Of a stretch of 64,000 nt of DNA, positions 11,354-23,188 are shown in pieces; the stretch's first letter is position 1, and the number at the start of each line of letters is the position of its first letter. The stretch comes from Earliella scabrosa (lineage: Eukaryota; Basidiomycota; Agaricomycetes; Polyporales; Polyporaceae), in assembly GCA_022605405.1 (NCBI GenBank), contig JABYQQ010000006.1:372001-436000 (forward strand). The letters run 5' to 3'. Position numbers and translations under genes: made by a program. The notes under the pieces were generated by a model. That model was not told where the DNA came from, did no database searches, and saw nothing but the letters and a program-made list of their open reading frames with translations.

Positions 11354-12488
11354 CTTAAACCTCGAGTTACCCCGGGGGAGGATGAAGTTGGGATGAGGGG
11401 GTCGGAGAAGATCGGAACCCGTGGGAATTGTCTGAAGACGCCCGTCTCTTTCCGAGCCTCGACTTTGCACTTGCACTGCATCCACTTCGACCTGGTATCT
11501 CTCTGTTCACCTCTACTATTGTCTGCAACGATTGCCATCGCGGCACACATCTCTACAAGACTACATTCTGTGAGTACTCGCAGTCTGATCCGGCTGCAAC
11601 AAGTCGGGAGCTGTCTCAAGCAGTTGGCGGAGTCATCACAGCTAAGCTTGGTGCGCACTGAGTCTCTGTCGGAGTACAATAGACTGTTCGAAATGTGCTT
11701 TAGAGTAACCACTCTTTCGGCTGACTTTGCACTCAGTAATGCTTGAGCTACTAGCATCGCATTATGAGCGAGTGCGCAATCTCATACGAGTCGATACCGT
11801 TGAGATCGCGCGCTATACTCCTAGATCTAGAGTTACAACAAGCAACAAGCTAAATCAGAAGATGCGCGTTCGGACACGGCACTACATACCCATCTGATTG
11901 AAAACGCCGGTCCTGATACTAAATCTCCGTGCACAGGAATGGCTACCTGCGAGCTGCGGCCGCGTGCGAAGACATCTGGTGTCTATGTTATCCCTTATGG
12001 GGTCTCTCGCTCCGGACATCGGGCGACACGATGGCTCAAGAGTCAAGAACATTGCTTCCTTCCATATACGACCTCCTATTCTCCCATGCACGCCGTCCAG
12101 ACTGCAAGTGACCCTGCGCCCGTCATCAGGGCCGCTTCTCGGGCGCATGCGAGCATGGATGCCAGCAGTAGCACTCTCGGCCAGCAATGCACTCCAACTT
12201 CTGCCCCAAGACGAGCCCGCGACATCCCACTTTGCGCATCTATCACGAAGCAGTCGGCGTGCGAGACGCACAAGCACGAACGCTGCTCATGAGTAGCGTT
12301 ACCCATGGGAGTATGACGACGTGCGAAAGCTGCCAAGCGGCGATGTGCTGCCCATCCGCCCATCCTCCGGCCCTTGGCGACTAGGAGCTGTATATGATAT
12401 CAAAGAAGAGACGACGTCCTCCAGGGCCCCTTCCTTCCACCCCGTCACCCCACGCCAGTTGGTCCCCCGCTGCACGCGCAGGTCCAGG
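11354..12488. other. Intergenic, no gene recognised
   Basis: This is the 3' flank of the dioxygenase and the 5' flank of the first 7-TM gene. Overlapping frames on both strands carry no recognisable motif. Confidence 0.5.
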
Positions 12489-13990
12489 ATGGCTGGTCCC
12501 AGCGCGGACATCGAGCCTGCCAACGCGCACCTCGTAGGCATCTGGATCCAGCTACTCTTCACCGGTACGCCTCGCATTTCATCCTTATGCTTGTGGTGGC
12601 GCATCAAGCGATCGCTCAATGATGTGTAGGAGCGTATTATGTCTACCTTCCGCAATGTGCCTTGATCCTGAGGCGGAAGGTCCGCGATGGTCTGTCGATC
12701 TGGCTACCGCTAGTATGCGGTCTATTTTTTGCGTTGACGACTATCGTACGTGCCTTTCCATACATGGGTTGGTCTCTCAAGCGCGCTTACACTTCATTTT
12801 GTCTTCGGTGCAGTCGCTTGTCGTCGAGATGGTTCGCGGGTACCAAGCTTTCGCAGCACCAGGAGGGCTTGACAATCGTCCCAATCCAGTGGCGTACTTC
12901 CGCGACGGCGCCTCCCCACTTTCCCTAGTCAAGAACAGCATCGTCGTCATCACAGTCATCATTTCAGACGCAGTGCTTGTGAGTGGAGCGAACGATCTGC
13001 CAGATTGTGAGCCGACCATTGATCCCCGGGGCAGGTGTACCGCACGTATATCGTCTGGAACGGCAACTATTTTGTTGTCATTCTCCCAAGCCTCATCTTC
13101 CTCGCATCCACAGGTACGTGCCAGTTGAGGTTGATTTCGACTCTCTATCTGACGAGCGCGTCATAGGGATGGGTATCTGGGCGACGCATACCCTCTCGCA
13201 GACGAAGTCGGGCGAAATCCAAATCTTCGCAGCCGTTACCATCCGAGTGCGCTACTTCTTCGTGCTCACGTTCTGCCTCAACCTGCTATGTGTCGGTAAG
13301 CGGACCTAGCCATGCTGTCTGTCACCTTCCGTCCTCATCAGCTTGATAGGCTTGATCTGTTGGAGAATATGGCGCATTGCCTTCAGGCCCACCGACGATC
13401 TCAGCGACAGGAGCCCCTTGTCGCGTATTCTGAGTATCATGATAGAATCTGGTACGCATTATCTCAAGCCTGAGTTGTCCGATGCACGCGCTCACCCATC
13501 CACGTAGCGGGCTTCTACTGTGCCTACCTTTGCATCCTCATCATCACTGACTGCGTGGGCACCAACGCCTTCTTCCTCTTCCTCAACCCGGTACGCGTAA
13601 TCCGCTCTGTTCCCGAGACTGGATGACTTCTGACTGACGTCATCTTCATGTCCAACAGACAGCACCTGTCGTGGTCAGTGTCTGCATCATGAAAGTCTCG
13701 AGCGCACTGTCTGACTGAACTCCCCACAGGCGATCGTGTACTCACTGCTAATCGTGCGAACGCAGACCCCGCGTGAGTACGCGCAAAGCACGCTTCCGGC
13801 CACCAGCACGCTCCACTTCGGTAGCTCTACCCAGAGGAGCCTGCAGAACCAGTCGTTCACACCTGCGGGAGTCGAGATCCATCTCAATCGCGTTGTTGAA
13901 TCCGACCGCCGGGTGAGTACACGGGCAATGTTTACCAGCTCGGACAGCTCGGATATCATCGGGGACAAAGACAAGGCACAAGTGATATGA
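12489..13990 (+). CDS. Seven-transmembrane protein, Agaricomycete family, copy 1
   Basis: Nine exons (12489-12564, 12630-12745, 12814-12978, 13035-13113, 13167-13295, 13350-13451, 13508-13590, 13659-13673, 13730-13990) give 341 codons in frame. Seven hydrophobic segments are separated by short loops. Recurrent family motifs include 'ANAHLVGIWIQLLFTGAYYVY', 'LSLVKNSIVV..ISDAVLVYRTY', 'VRVRYFFVLTFCLNL', 'LICWRIWRIA' and 'GFYCAYLCILIITDCVGTN'. A polar C-terminal tail follows the last helix. Exon 8 is only 15 nt and encodes TAPVV. Receptor-like topology is an inference; no ligand or function is known. Three close paralogs lie at 21.7, 25.4 and 61.4 kb with the same intron layout. Confidence 0.85.
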
Positions 13991-14991
13991 ATCTGGTGCC
14001 GTGTACGACTTTGCAGACATGACACGGTTGGACTCTGCTTCATGCCCGTGATCGGGGAATTTATCTGTGTGTACGATACATTGCCGGCACTTTCCCTGCA
14101 TTTGATATGGAGGACGGACACTAGGCTGTGCCCTGCAGCCTCTGATACCCTTCGTCGCTACGGGCATGGACGCCGCGGGTATTATTCAGTGTGTAGAAGG
14201 GCTGTCAACTTATGGATAAATCGCTATCTACGGCGCAGTAGGAGGAGTCAATGTCGTCCCGTCACGCCGTAACGAGGCGATGCGGGCTGTAGAATTGTGG
14301 AAAGACGGCCAATGGACTCGACGCTCCACCGGAGGACTTGGAGCGGATCGAATAATGTAGCTAAAGTCCGCCCCGGACGGCGTGAGCCCCTCGAGCGGTC
14401 GCCTCGAGTCAAATCCAGCTTGATTCGGAACGCTTGAGACTACGAAGATCGAGAGGCTTCTGGACTTCGAGCGCTGCAGCTAGCAGGACATCTCCGAGAA
14501 TCCGTAAGTCTGAATCAAGGATGCGGAGAAGAGGGGGAAATCAAGGGAGTTGAGGTGGGGCGGCCCAGCGTGGCCCGCCGGTCGCAAGTTCGTGGCGCTC
14601 ATCCACGTGGCCGCAGCGCGCCGGAGCTACGAGAAAGTGTCTCCTCATCCAACCTCATCAGCATCTAAGACCTACAAGCCATTCCTCAAGAGAGAACGGA
14701 ATTACGGATGAACCGCGAACGCGCAGTCAGACACTCAGCCTACGCCTCAGGCTGTTCATCAAGAAGTCGAACAGCCCGCGAACAGTCCCTGCGCGTCTTG
14801 CCGCTTCGAATTCTCTGGCCGCGGCCCCGGATCCAGTAGGCCCGCCCAGGATGCACTACTAATCAGCGTCATGATCAGCTCGTCGGAACAGTACTTATCA
14901 CTGGTCGGTAGTGCCTCTGCCTCTTCAGCAGACGTTCGAGTCCATCTCTGCGGTCACTGACTCTCTCTCCTGCAGCGCCTTGACCTACGCC
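13991..14991. other. Intergenic, no gene recognised
   Basis: No coherent reading frame was found. The last 100 nt form the leader of the adenylate-forming enzyme and may include a 5'-UTR intron ending CTCTCCTGCAG at about 14974. Confidence 0.5.
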
Positions 14992-17043
14992 ATGACCGAA
15001 CGCAGCATCGAGAACCACTACGTCTCCCTCCTCTTGCCCGCATTCCGCGAGCACGCGGACAAGGTTCTCTTCCGGCCATACACCGGGCGGGACGACTTCT
15101 GGGAAAGCGTCACCTACCGCGAGGTCGAGCAGCGTCTAGCTGCGGCACAGGCGCACTGGAAACGTGTCCTCGCTCCTCTCAACCTCAAGCCGCTCGACAT
15201 AATCGGATTCTGGTGAGCGCGTCGTTCTGTATCATACTATTCTGAATTACCCGTTGATCGTCCATGTGATATTAACAGGCTCACAGGGCGGAAGCTCTCA
15301 GACCTGATCAACTCCATCGCCATCTCTGCACTGGGGTACACTCCCCAGTTCTTCGGAGGATACTTCAGCAATGTCCACATGGTCCTCGAGCTCTTGGACA
15401 AGAGTGGCGGAAAGGCATTCATCATGGATCCGATCCACTCTGAGAAGGTCCTCGCGGCGGGTGTGAAGGTCCCTCACTTCGTCCCACTCGAGTACAACGA
15501 GCTCTCGCAGCTGGTTTCCGACGCTACCACAAGCGGCAAGCTGGACGAGCTAGTGTTCGCGCCGGCGGTTCCTGTCGGTCGAGATGACCTCGCTGTACTC
15601 TTCCACTCCTCGGGCACGACGGGAGGCTCACCCAAGATTATCCCGAATACATACAAGATGCTCGAGGTGGTCATCAAGTACAAATGGCCCAATGCGCAAG
15701 TCCCTCTAGAGAAGCCTGTGCAAGGTGTCGTCAACACCCTTGGCAACATGGCGCACATCGGCTCCTTCCACAGTAAGTGCATTCCCTCTCCTGAGATCGT
15801 CGCTTGCTGATGTCGCCGACAGCCTTCATTGGCTCGATCGCCATGGGCGCGTGCGTTGTCCAGTCGTCATCGATGGCGATGAAGGTCCCAGAGTTCGTGA
15901 ACATGACGCGCGAGTGCTCGCTCACCGTCCTAGTCCTCTACGCCACCTTCCTCTCCGACCTCATCCGCGCCGGGCGCGAAGACCCGGCAGTCAGGGATGC
16001 CCTCCAGAGTCTGAACCAGATCATCCACACCGGCGTCGCTCTCAACAAAGAAGACGAGGAATGGGCGTACGAACACAAGCTGCGTATTACCGTATGTGGA
16101 TCGCTTCTTGCACTGGCACTCGACTCACACATACACCGACAGACATCATACGGAACGACCGAGACTGGTCAGTCGTCACCACTACCCGTTGTTCTGACAT
16201 GCGCTGAGCTAAACTCATAGGTCCCATGATGCGCTCCCGCATCGGCTACACCCCTTCCGACCGTCTTCTGCGTCCCATCGTCGGCGCGAACCCCGTCTTC
16301 CTCCCGCACGGCGACCGCACCAACATCCGGTCCGCCGGCGGCGTGGAGCTGTACGAGATGGTGGTGTCCACGACCGCCGACGACTGCCCCACACCCGAGT
16401 TCTGGTCCGACGACGGCTACTACCACACTAAGGATCTCTTCGAGAAGATCGAGGACGGTTGGGTCTACCGCGGTCGCGCAGGCGACTGGATCAAGCTTCT
16501 CGACGGGTTCTGCGACACAAAGTAAGTCTTTAGCGTCCGCGCCCACAACCTCGCGCGCAGGCTAACTGTAACGCGCTCCAGGTCCGTCGAGGACCACGTC
16601 CGGAAGACGTGCGCCGACCTCGTGCACGAGGTCGTCATGGTGGGCACGGGCCGCCGCTGGCCGTGTCTCATCGTCGAGAGCGCCGCGGACGGTCTCACCC
16701 CGGAGCAGAAGAGCACCGTCTCAGAGACGATCGTCGAGCGCACCGCGGACTTCTACAAGAACCTATTCCCGCACGAGAAGATCCAAGACCCGAAGCGCAT
16801 CCTCGTCGTCGAGAAAGGCACCCTGCCCCGCACTACGGTCAGTGACCTTGCCCTACACGTGTTCCACCTCGCTCATGCTGACGACTGTGGGGCATGCACA
16901 GGAGAAGGGCAATGTGCGGTGCGCATCGCGTTTGCATCTATCATTGCGCACTAGAGATGCTGACTCCTTGTTATTCCTGCAGCCGTGCGGCCACAGAGGA
17001 GATGTTCGAGAAGGAGCTGGATCCGGTGTCCGAGCGCGCTTGA
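14992..17043 (+). CDS. Stand-alone adenylate-forming (ANL superfamily) enzyme, NRPS-like A domain
   Basis: Eight exons (14992-15212, 15279-15772, 15823-16091, 16143-16167, 16221-16521, 16582-16837, 16902-16918, 16983-17043) give 547 codons. ANL core motifs appear in order: 'LFHSSGTTGGSPKIIP' (P-loop, A3), 'SYGTTETG' (A5), 'GYYHTKDLFEKI' (A7 Asp), 'YRGRAGDWIKLLDGF' (A8 hinge) and a C-terminal 'KGNVRRAA' with the likely catalytic Lys. No carrier, thioesterase or reductase domain follows, so the enzyme probably activates a free acid to an acyl-adenylate or CoA ester. An ATG-less extension upstream is excluded; ATG 14992 follows a likely leader intron. The neighbours suggest an aromatic or fatty acid substrate in a specialised pathway, but substrate residues were not read. 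Confidence 0.9.
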
Positions 17044-19790
17044 CGGGGGAACGCAAGACTGCGAGGTGGGGAACCGAAAGGAGCGTTGCCATTCACGACT
17101 GTAGCACCATAAACCTACGGCGCGCTTCGGAGCGCGTGTACTACAAACTTCAATTAGGATCTAGATATACGAGTGCAGACAGCGGTCCAAACTCTACAGC
17201 CCGTATTCAACACCAACAGCGAGATTAGGTGCGGGGTGGGCGAGATCGCGCCGACGAGCCACCTAACGAGGATCACCCCCAGTTGTCGATAGGAGCAACG
17301 TCGCGCCCCGGATGAGCGGCGCCGAGGTGTTCACCATCCACGTCCCGAGCGGCGGTCCCATGCGGTACCTGCTAGGCACGAGCAAGAAGGGCGACCCCTA
17401 ACGAAGGTCCTCGACGAAGGACGCTGCATTTGGACAGACACGCACAATCAATCAGTAGGCCGCCATGGGTGCGTGTGAGCCGCATGAGCGGAGACTGTAG
17501 TGACTCACCCTAGCGTAAGTAGAATGTGGCAAACCCGATCGCAGCGAGCGCGGCGAAGGAGAGGATCGCGAGGCCGCGCTTTCCGTAGTCAGAAGGATGA
17601 ACGTGTGAAATGGAGACTAATAGAGTGGGGTGCCGTCATGAGCGCACTCCATGTGAGGGAATAAGTAGCCTGAAGGGAAGCCTCACAGACTGCGATGACG
17701 GCGGACGGCGGGACGCGCATGGGCTGTGCCTGCGGGTCGATGTATGTAGCCTGGGCCAGCGACAGCACTCGCAATGAAGCTATGCCCCAGGGAGAAATCA
17801 CGGGGCATTTGGCGGCGGGCATCTCATGTGAGCTCACTTACTATGCAACGCCGGAGAGAGTCGCGCCTGCGTAGTCAATTTCAGACCAATCAGCAAAGCT
17901 GCTAGAGCGCGGCCCCCGTGAATACGTTACGTTACCATTCATGGACCCGGCGACCGAGACGAGAACGGTCGCACTCGCCACTGGGAATGATTCCATCGTC
18001 GTGAAGAGCATTCGTATTAGGCCGCTGCTCGGTTTCGTGCGACAATGGTACTGCGTGCGGCAGAAGAGTGAAGGTCACAATTCGAAAGAGAATAGTGAAG
18101 AGAGTAAGTTTCCGATTCGAGCGCAAACAATGGCATTGTGCGCATGCTGCGGCTGTGTACCAGGACGAATCGCCACGATTTCCAACGCCCTCCATTTTGA
18201 TAATGACAGCGGCTAGTAAACTTGAGAACGCCGCTGCGAATGCAGTACCGAGAAACGAAGGGACTCCATATCCTGTAAGCGTAATACACTCTGACCGGAG
18301 CCGGAGCTTCCCTGCGTGGGTAATAGAGGACAAATGGAGCGATATACCCGGGAGAAGGCCGCCTACTGTGCATAGCACGTCCGGTTTACATGACTCGGGG
18401 GTCTGAAATGCACACGCGGTCAGCCTGCGAACAGTTCTAGGAAGGAACGGCATGCCAAGAGCGCGACGTACTTTCTCACAACTTGACCTGCCATAAGTCG
18501 CCGCTAAGAATGGTACGAAGCGTGCAAGCCAGTCCCTATGAGACAGCCTTTTCGGGAAGCCCATGCACGTCCGAACTAGAATGTCTGGCATAAACCCAGG
18601 GGAAAACCTTCAAACGCGCATTGGATTCAAGAGATGACTGTGCGCTACGATGAAACTTGATGACTTGGACTGCAGCATCCCTCAAGATCACGATAAGCGG
18701 CACAGGCAACGCAGTATCATACGAGGATGCCCACCTGGTCATTACCCGTACGAGAACGCTTCTGTAGACCTGAGAATACGCGCGTTTCCAATGGTAGCAT
18801 GATCGATCCTGGGGCCCAAGTGACAAGTGTTGTCAGGGCCACAGTTCGCGCGGAACGAGACAGATGGGACACAATTCGCCGCCTCTGAACACCCACAACC
18901 GCAGACACGAAGTAAGTACCTCAGGTTGCAGTATCGAGCGCATCGCCCGCGAGCGTTTGACCCTTGCGAGAGTGCGTAGAACGCTGGCGACGTCATCAGA
19001 CGGAGATCCTGCTTCGCTCTGCAGTTTCGAGTCGAGACTGAGCAAAGTCTGAAATCTGAGACATGTGCAGAATCAGCTTTGGTGAACATGCTAATACTGT
19101 CCTATCGGAGACAGCATCTGGCCTGAGATCACAGGTGCCATCATTGGCAAGCTTTTGCACAAGAAGTTGACTGCCAGCATAGGCCAGGTTGGGGCGAAGA
19201 GGTTCCCACACGGCGGGGGTGAGCACGCAGGACGAAAGATTTTCCAGCACGAGTTTCCGACATGGAACAACATGGAACTGGAGGATGTCGGCTGTGGGAT
19301 GATGATGGAGATGATGGACGGAGGAAGAACGGAGAGAAGCGACGAGCGCCCGAGGCCGGAGGAGGGTTCGGAGCTGGCGGAGGGGCGGTGCCGTGGGTGC
19401 ACGCCGGCTCCTGCGCGACTTTCTCTCTCTGTCAGTGTCCGACCGCTGCGGTCTGTCTCTGCCGACTTCTCGCGCGGTCCGATCTCTGCAGGCATGCTAT
19501 GCTCACCGGTCACAATTGTCAGACGTGGTCCTCTGTTCTGCGTTCCATGTCCCACGCACCCTTGGCGGTGCCGCGCGCAAGCTAGTCTTCTAGCCTTACA
19601 GCACCCACCGAACATGCGCCTACCACGGTCGTAGAAATCATCACCCGAAACTTCCTTCTTTCACCAGTGCATCACCATATCACCTGAGGGCGGTGACGCC
19701 TCGCTCATACAGCAATCCCGAGTGTCAGACACACCGCAACACCCTAAGAAAGGCCGAGCCGAACAGTCACTGGCCGCGGGTCGAGGACGG
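17044..19790. other. No resolved gene; scattered coding-like pieces
   Basis: Two short pieces look coding but could not be assembled. A 29-codon plus-strand stretch at 17312-17401 runs from an ATG to TAA with GC-rich third positions (contains 'IHVPSGGPMRYLLGTSKKG'). A minus-strand stretch at about 17510-17588 encodes a short hydrophobic tail ('YGKRGLAILSFAALAAIGF') before a stop. A 219-codon open frame at 17932-18591 (minus) has no recognisable domain. They may be remnants or exons of an unrecognised small gene. Confidence 0.35.
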
Positions 19791-19797
19791 TATAAAG
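19791..19797 (+). promoter_or_regulatory. TATA box of the UbiA prenyltransferase gene
   Basis: TATAAAG lies 91 nt before the ATG at 19882. The leader after it is pyrimidine-rich (CTCTCTCTCC), as is common at fungal transcription starts. Confidence 0.65.
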
Positions 19798-19881
19798 GAA
19801 GTCTGCTGCGCACGCCCTTCGTAAACGCTCTCTCCAGCACCGAAGCCTCTCTCTCCATCTAATCTTAAAGGCTCCTCCAGC

Positions 19882-21117
19882 ATGGCTCCTAACACCATCC
19901 GTGGCTACTTCGAACTCACTCGGCTCCACAAACCCCTCATGGGCAATACTCTAATGGTCTGGCCCTGCGGTGAGTATTCGAATACACAAGGGCACAATGA
20001 GCTCGTGCTTACGCCAGTCTTCACCAGCATGGGGACTGACCATCGCTGCCCGCAAAGTCGCGCTCCCATTGCCCGAGTACGGGCAAACACTCGCCGTCTT
20101 CGCCGCAGGAGCCATGTTTCTGCACAGTGCCGCTTGTGTGCTAAATGATATATGTGACGTCGAATTTGACCGTCAAGTCGGTAAGCGAGCACTAGTCCGT
20201 CTGTCGATCCGCACTAACGCTAGCCTATCAGAGCGAACGAAAGAGCGTCCACTTCCATCAGGCAAGGTATCCACTATGGGCGCATGGACGCTCTGTCTCT
20301 CGCTCCTCGTCCCCGTCTTGTACATCCTATCCCATGCTGATCAAACGAGGTGAGCATGCATTGATTCATCTATGTGACGACTGGCACAGACTCGATCATC
20401 AGCCTCCTCATGGGTCTGCTCGGCATCTTCCCCCTTCATGCGCTATATCCTTTGATGAAGCGCTGGACCTGGTGGCCCCAGGCATGGCTCGGTATGCCAT
20501 AATTGTCTCTACCTGTCTACAACCCCCGCTCACAACGCACTTGCACAGGCATCACGTTCAACTGGGGTATTCCGGTCGCCTGGATATCAGTGACCGGTCG
20601 CTTACCACCACTTCCCTTATGGGTCATGTTCGTCGGCGGCGTATGGTACGTGCTCGCCGCGTGGCATCCGACAAGAACACGGCTCACCCCTCGCGCCGCT
20701 GTCTAGCTGGACAATCGTTTACGACACCATCTACGCATGCCAAGACCGTGAGGACGACCGCCGAGTGGGCGTCAAGTCGACAGCGCTGCTCTTCGGCGAA
20801 AAAGTGCGAGAGATCCTCGGGATCATGGTCGCGATCCTCCTCGTATGTCTCGCCTACTCTGGATGGGCGCTCGGCCAAGGATGGGGCTTTGCGATACTCT
20901 CATGCGGCGGCACACTTCTCCATACGGTATGGCAGCTCGCGACATGGGACGAAGCGAACATGAAGGATCATCGGGCGAAGTTCGAGGTACGCTCTTCGGA
21001 TCCGCGACCTGCGCTACGAACACTGTCCATCGCTGACCACATCATGCCCAGTCGAACGGCCTCTTAGGCGTCGTGATCTGGCTCGGGCTGTTGTACGACT
21101 ACATGCAGTCGTTGTGA
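19882..21117 (+). CDS. UbiA-family prenyltransferase (COQ2-like)
   Basis: Seven exons (19882-19969, 20028-20180, 20232-20349, 20403-20491, 20549-20645, 20707-20986, 21052-21117) give 296 codons. Both Asp-rich sites are present: '[13 protein letters not shown]' with '[10 protein letters not shown]' after it, and '[20 protein letters not shown]'. Eight to nine hydrophobic helices follow the usual UbiA layout. The enzyme would transfer a prenyl chain to an aromatic acceptor in a membrane. The N-terminus starts directly with '[10 protein letters not shown]' and lacks the long mitochondrial presequence of ubiquinone-pathway COQ2. That favours a specialised role (prenylated aromatics or meroterpenoids) over ubiquinone synthesis. 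Location beside the A-domain enzyme, P450 and transporter supports this. The intron at 20350-20402 was chosen because the shorter alternative breaks the frame. Confidence 0.92.
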
Positions 21118-21702
21118 GCTGTAGATGCCTCCAGCCAGGCTGGTTGCACGGATCGCGCCTGTTCCAGGCCAGCTGTGCTTGTTGATATCATATCTTGTTG
21201 TTATTGTTGTAATGCAAATCCTTGAACATCTCATGCTTCTCTCATCAGATCAAGCTCAGTCCTGAGGGCTTCGAGAGGCTTCGGTGTTGTCCCTCGCGAT
21301 GCTTCCTGTTCCATGAGAGGTTCCGTGCGAGCCCACACGCGCCGCCACGAAGCAGAATCCCCATCGTGCCTGAGAACATCTTCGCTGCGGACCGTGGCCC
21401 ATTGGCGACAGAAGCAGGCCAGAATGCGACTAAAGGCTGATCACGCCGAATTCGAGTCAAGGTGCAGCCAGACGGCAGTAGAGATCGCGTAGCATCAGGT
21501 ACCATCCTGTCTCTACGAACCGAACTTGGAAGACGTATGCAGCAGCGTTGATCACACGGAGCGTGGGGGACGAACGAGTGTGACGCGATCCATGTAATTC
21601 TACACGCAGATATACCCAATAACAACAACAGGAGGAGGTGATACATGACATGTCTACAACAGACAGAGTGGTCGAAACGGAAGCGTGAAGCATCAACGCG
21701 CG
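21118..21702. other. Convergent intergenic region
   Basis: Shared 3' space of the plus-strand UbiA gene and the minus-strand 7-TM gene. It contains a TTGTTGTTATTGTTG run at about 21195. No gene was seen. Confidence 0.5.
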
Positions 21703-23188
21703 TCAGAACGCCTGACCCTTGTCCTTGTCCTCGTCCATCGCGTACGGGTGGGGCATGTACGCCGCGCGCGGGCTGGGGAGGTCGGTGTGGACGACGCGTT
21801 CGAGGTTGATCTCGACGCCGAGGGACGACTGGTGTCGCATCGCGCTCCGCTGGGTCGTGTGACCGAAGCTCATCGAGCTCGGGAGCGGCGTAGAGGCGTT
21901 CTCGCGCGGTGCGTGCACACGCACAATAAGCATAGAGTACACGATCGCCTGAGACAGTCGGGAAGGTCTATCAGAGAATATCGCTTCAGACGGAAAAGAG
22001 ATACTCACGACTACAGGGGTAGTCTATTGTCAAAAACGTAGGAGGGCGCTCGTCAGGTACGATCCCATGCTTAAAAGCGCGATAGACGTACTGCATCGAG
22101 AAAGATGAAGAACACGTTGGATCCTATGCAGTCCGTAATGATGAGGGCGCACAGGTAGGCACAATACAGGCCGGCTGAGAGGTAATCAGACGCTGTATGA
22201 GGAAGCGGGGAAACTAACGAGAAGGCTCACCCGACTCGACCATGACACTGATGATGTGCGTAAGAGGACCACGATCGCTGAACCCGCTGCGGCGCTTGAA
22301 AGAGATTCGCCAAATCCTCCAGCAGATGAGGGCTGTTTGACGTCAGGATGTGCTAGAGCCCGTGCCATGATCGGGGTACTCACCAGCGCACATCAAGGTG
22401 ACACAGAAAGTGAGTACGAAGAAGTACCGCACCCGAACGGTCACATCCGCGAGGATAAGGAGGTCGCCCTTAGCGGTTTGGGAGAGGGTATAGGTAGACC
22501 AGATACCCATACCTGCGACGTAGTCATGCGTCAGTACAACCTCCCCCTTGATGCTAGTCCCGACAGCCACGCACCAGCGCTGGCCAAGAAGGTAAGGACA
22601 GGAATGATGATAACGAAGTAGTTGCAGTTCCAGACAATGAACGTGCGATATACCTGTACCATATCACATTAAGGAGTTCTGCTCGTGTGAGGAAGACGCT
22701 CGTGCGCACTCACGATGACTGCATCCGAAACGATTGCTGACGTGACGACAATACTGTTCTTCACGAGCGAGAGAGCAGAGGCGCCGTTGCGATAGAAAGC
22801 GACGGGATTTGGGCGACCTTCAGGCGTAGCATCTTTCGCGCTGAATGCGTTGAACGCCCGGACCATCTCGGTGATGAAAGTCTACGCTCAAAACGGGAGG
22901 TTATGTCATCTTCTGGATGTGAAGGAGGATGGGGACGCACGATGGTTGTCAACACAAAGAATATACCACACACCACCGGCAGCACGAGCGACATGCCATC
23001 TCTGACTTTCCTTCTCAGGATGACGACACACTGAGGGAAGTACACATAGTATGCGCCTACGAGCCGGTGAGTAGTCGTTGATACGCGTGGAGGCAACGAG
23101 GCTTACCAGAGAAGATGAGCTGCATCCCCACACCGATGAGGTGTGCATTGGCTGGCAAGATGTCCGGAGTGCTCGTCGGGGGCGCCAT
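21703..23188 (-). CDS. Seven-transmembrane protein, Agaricomycete family, copy 2
   Basis: Minus-strand exons 23188-23107, 23056-22941, 22881-22714, 22653-22575, 22512-22384, 22332-22231, 22174-22092, 22023-22009 and 21948-21703 give 339 codons. It is a close paralog of copy 1: 'ANAHLIGVGMQLIFSGAYYVYF', 'LSLVKNSIVV', 'VRVRYFFVLTFC', 'LICWRIWRISF' and 'GLYCAYLCALIITDCIGSN'. The 15-nt exon encodes TTPVV. The start ATG lies just upstream of the ANAH motif, as in the other copies. The C-terminal tail is long and polar. Function is unknown. The gene lies between UbiA and the P450, on the opposite strand. Confidence 0.85.

Noticed and set aside
12489..13990. Identification of the 7-TM genes as STE3-type pheromone receptors (mating locus)
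   Set aside because: The motifs and intron layout do not match STE3, no pheromone precursor (CaaX) gene was seen, and four copies share a different signature.
17932..18591. 219-codon minus-strand open frame as a membrane protein gene
   Set aside because: It has no recognisable family motif or splice partners, and another minus-strand frame is equally open over the same bases. It is kept only as part of an unresolved stretch.
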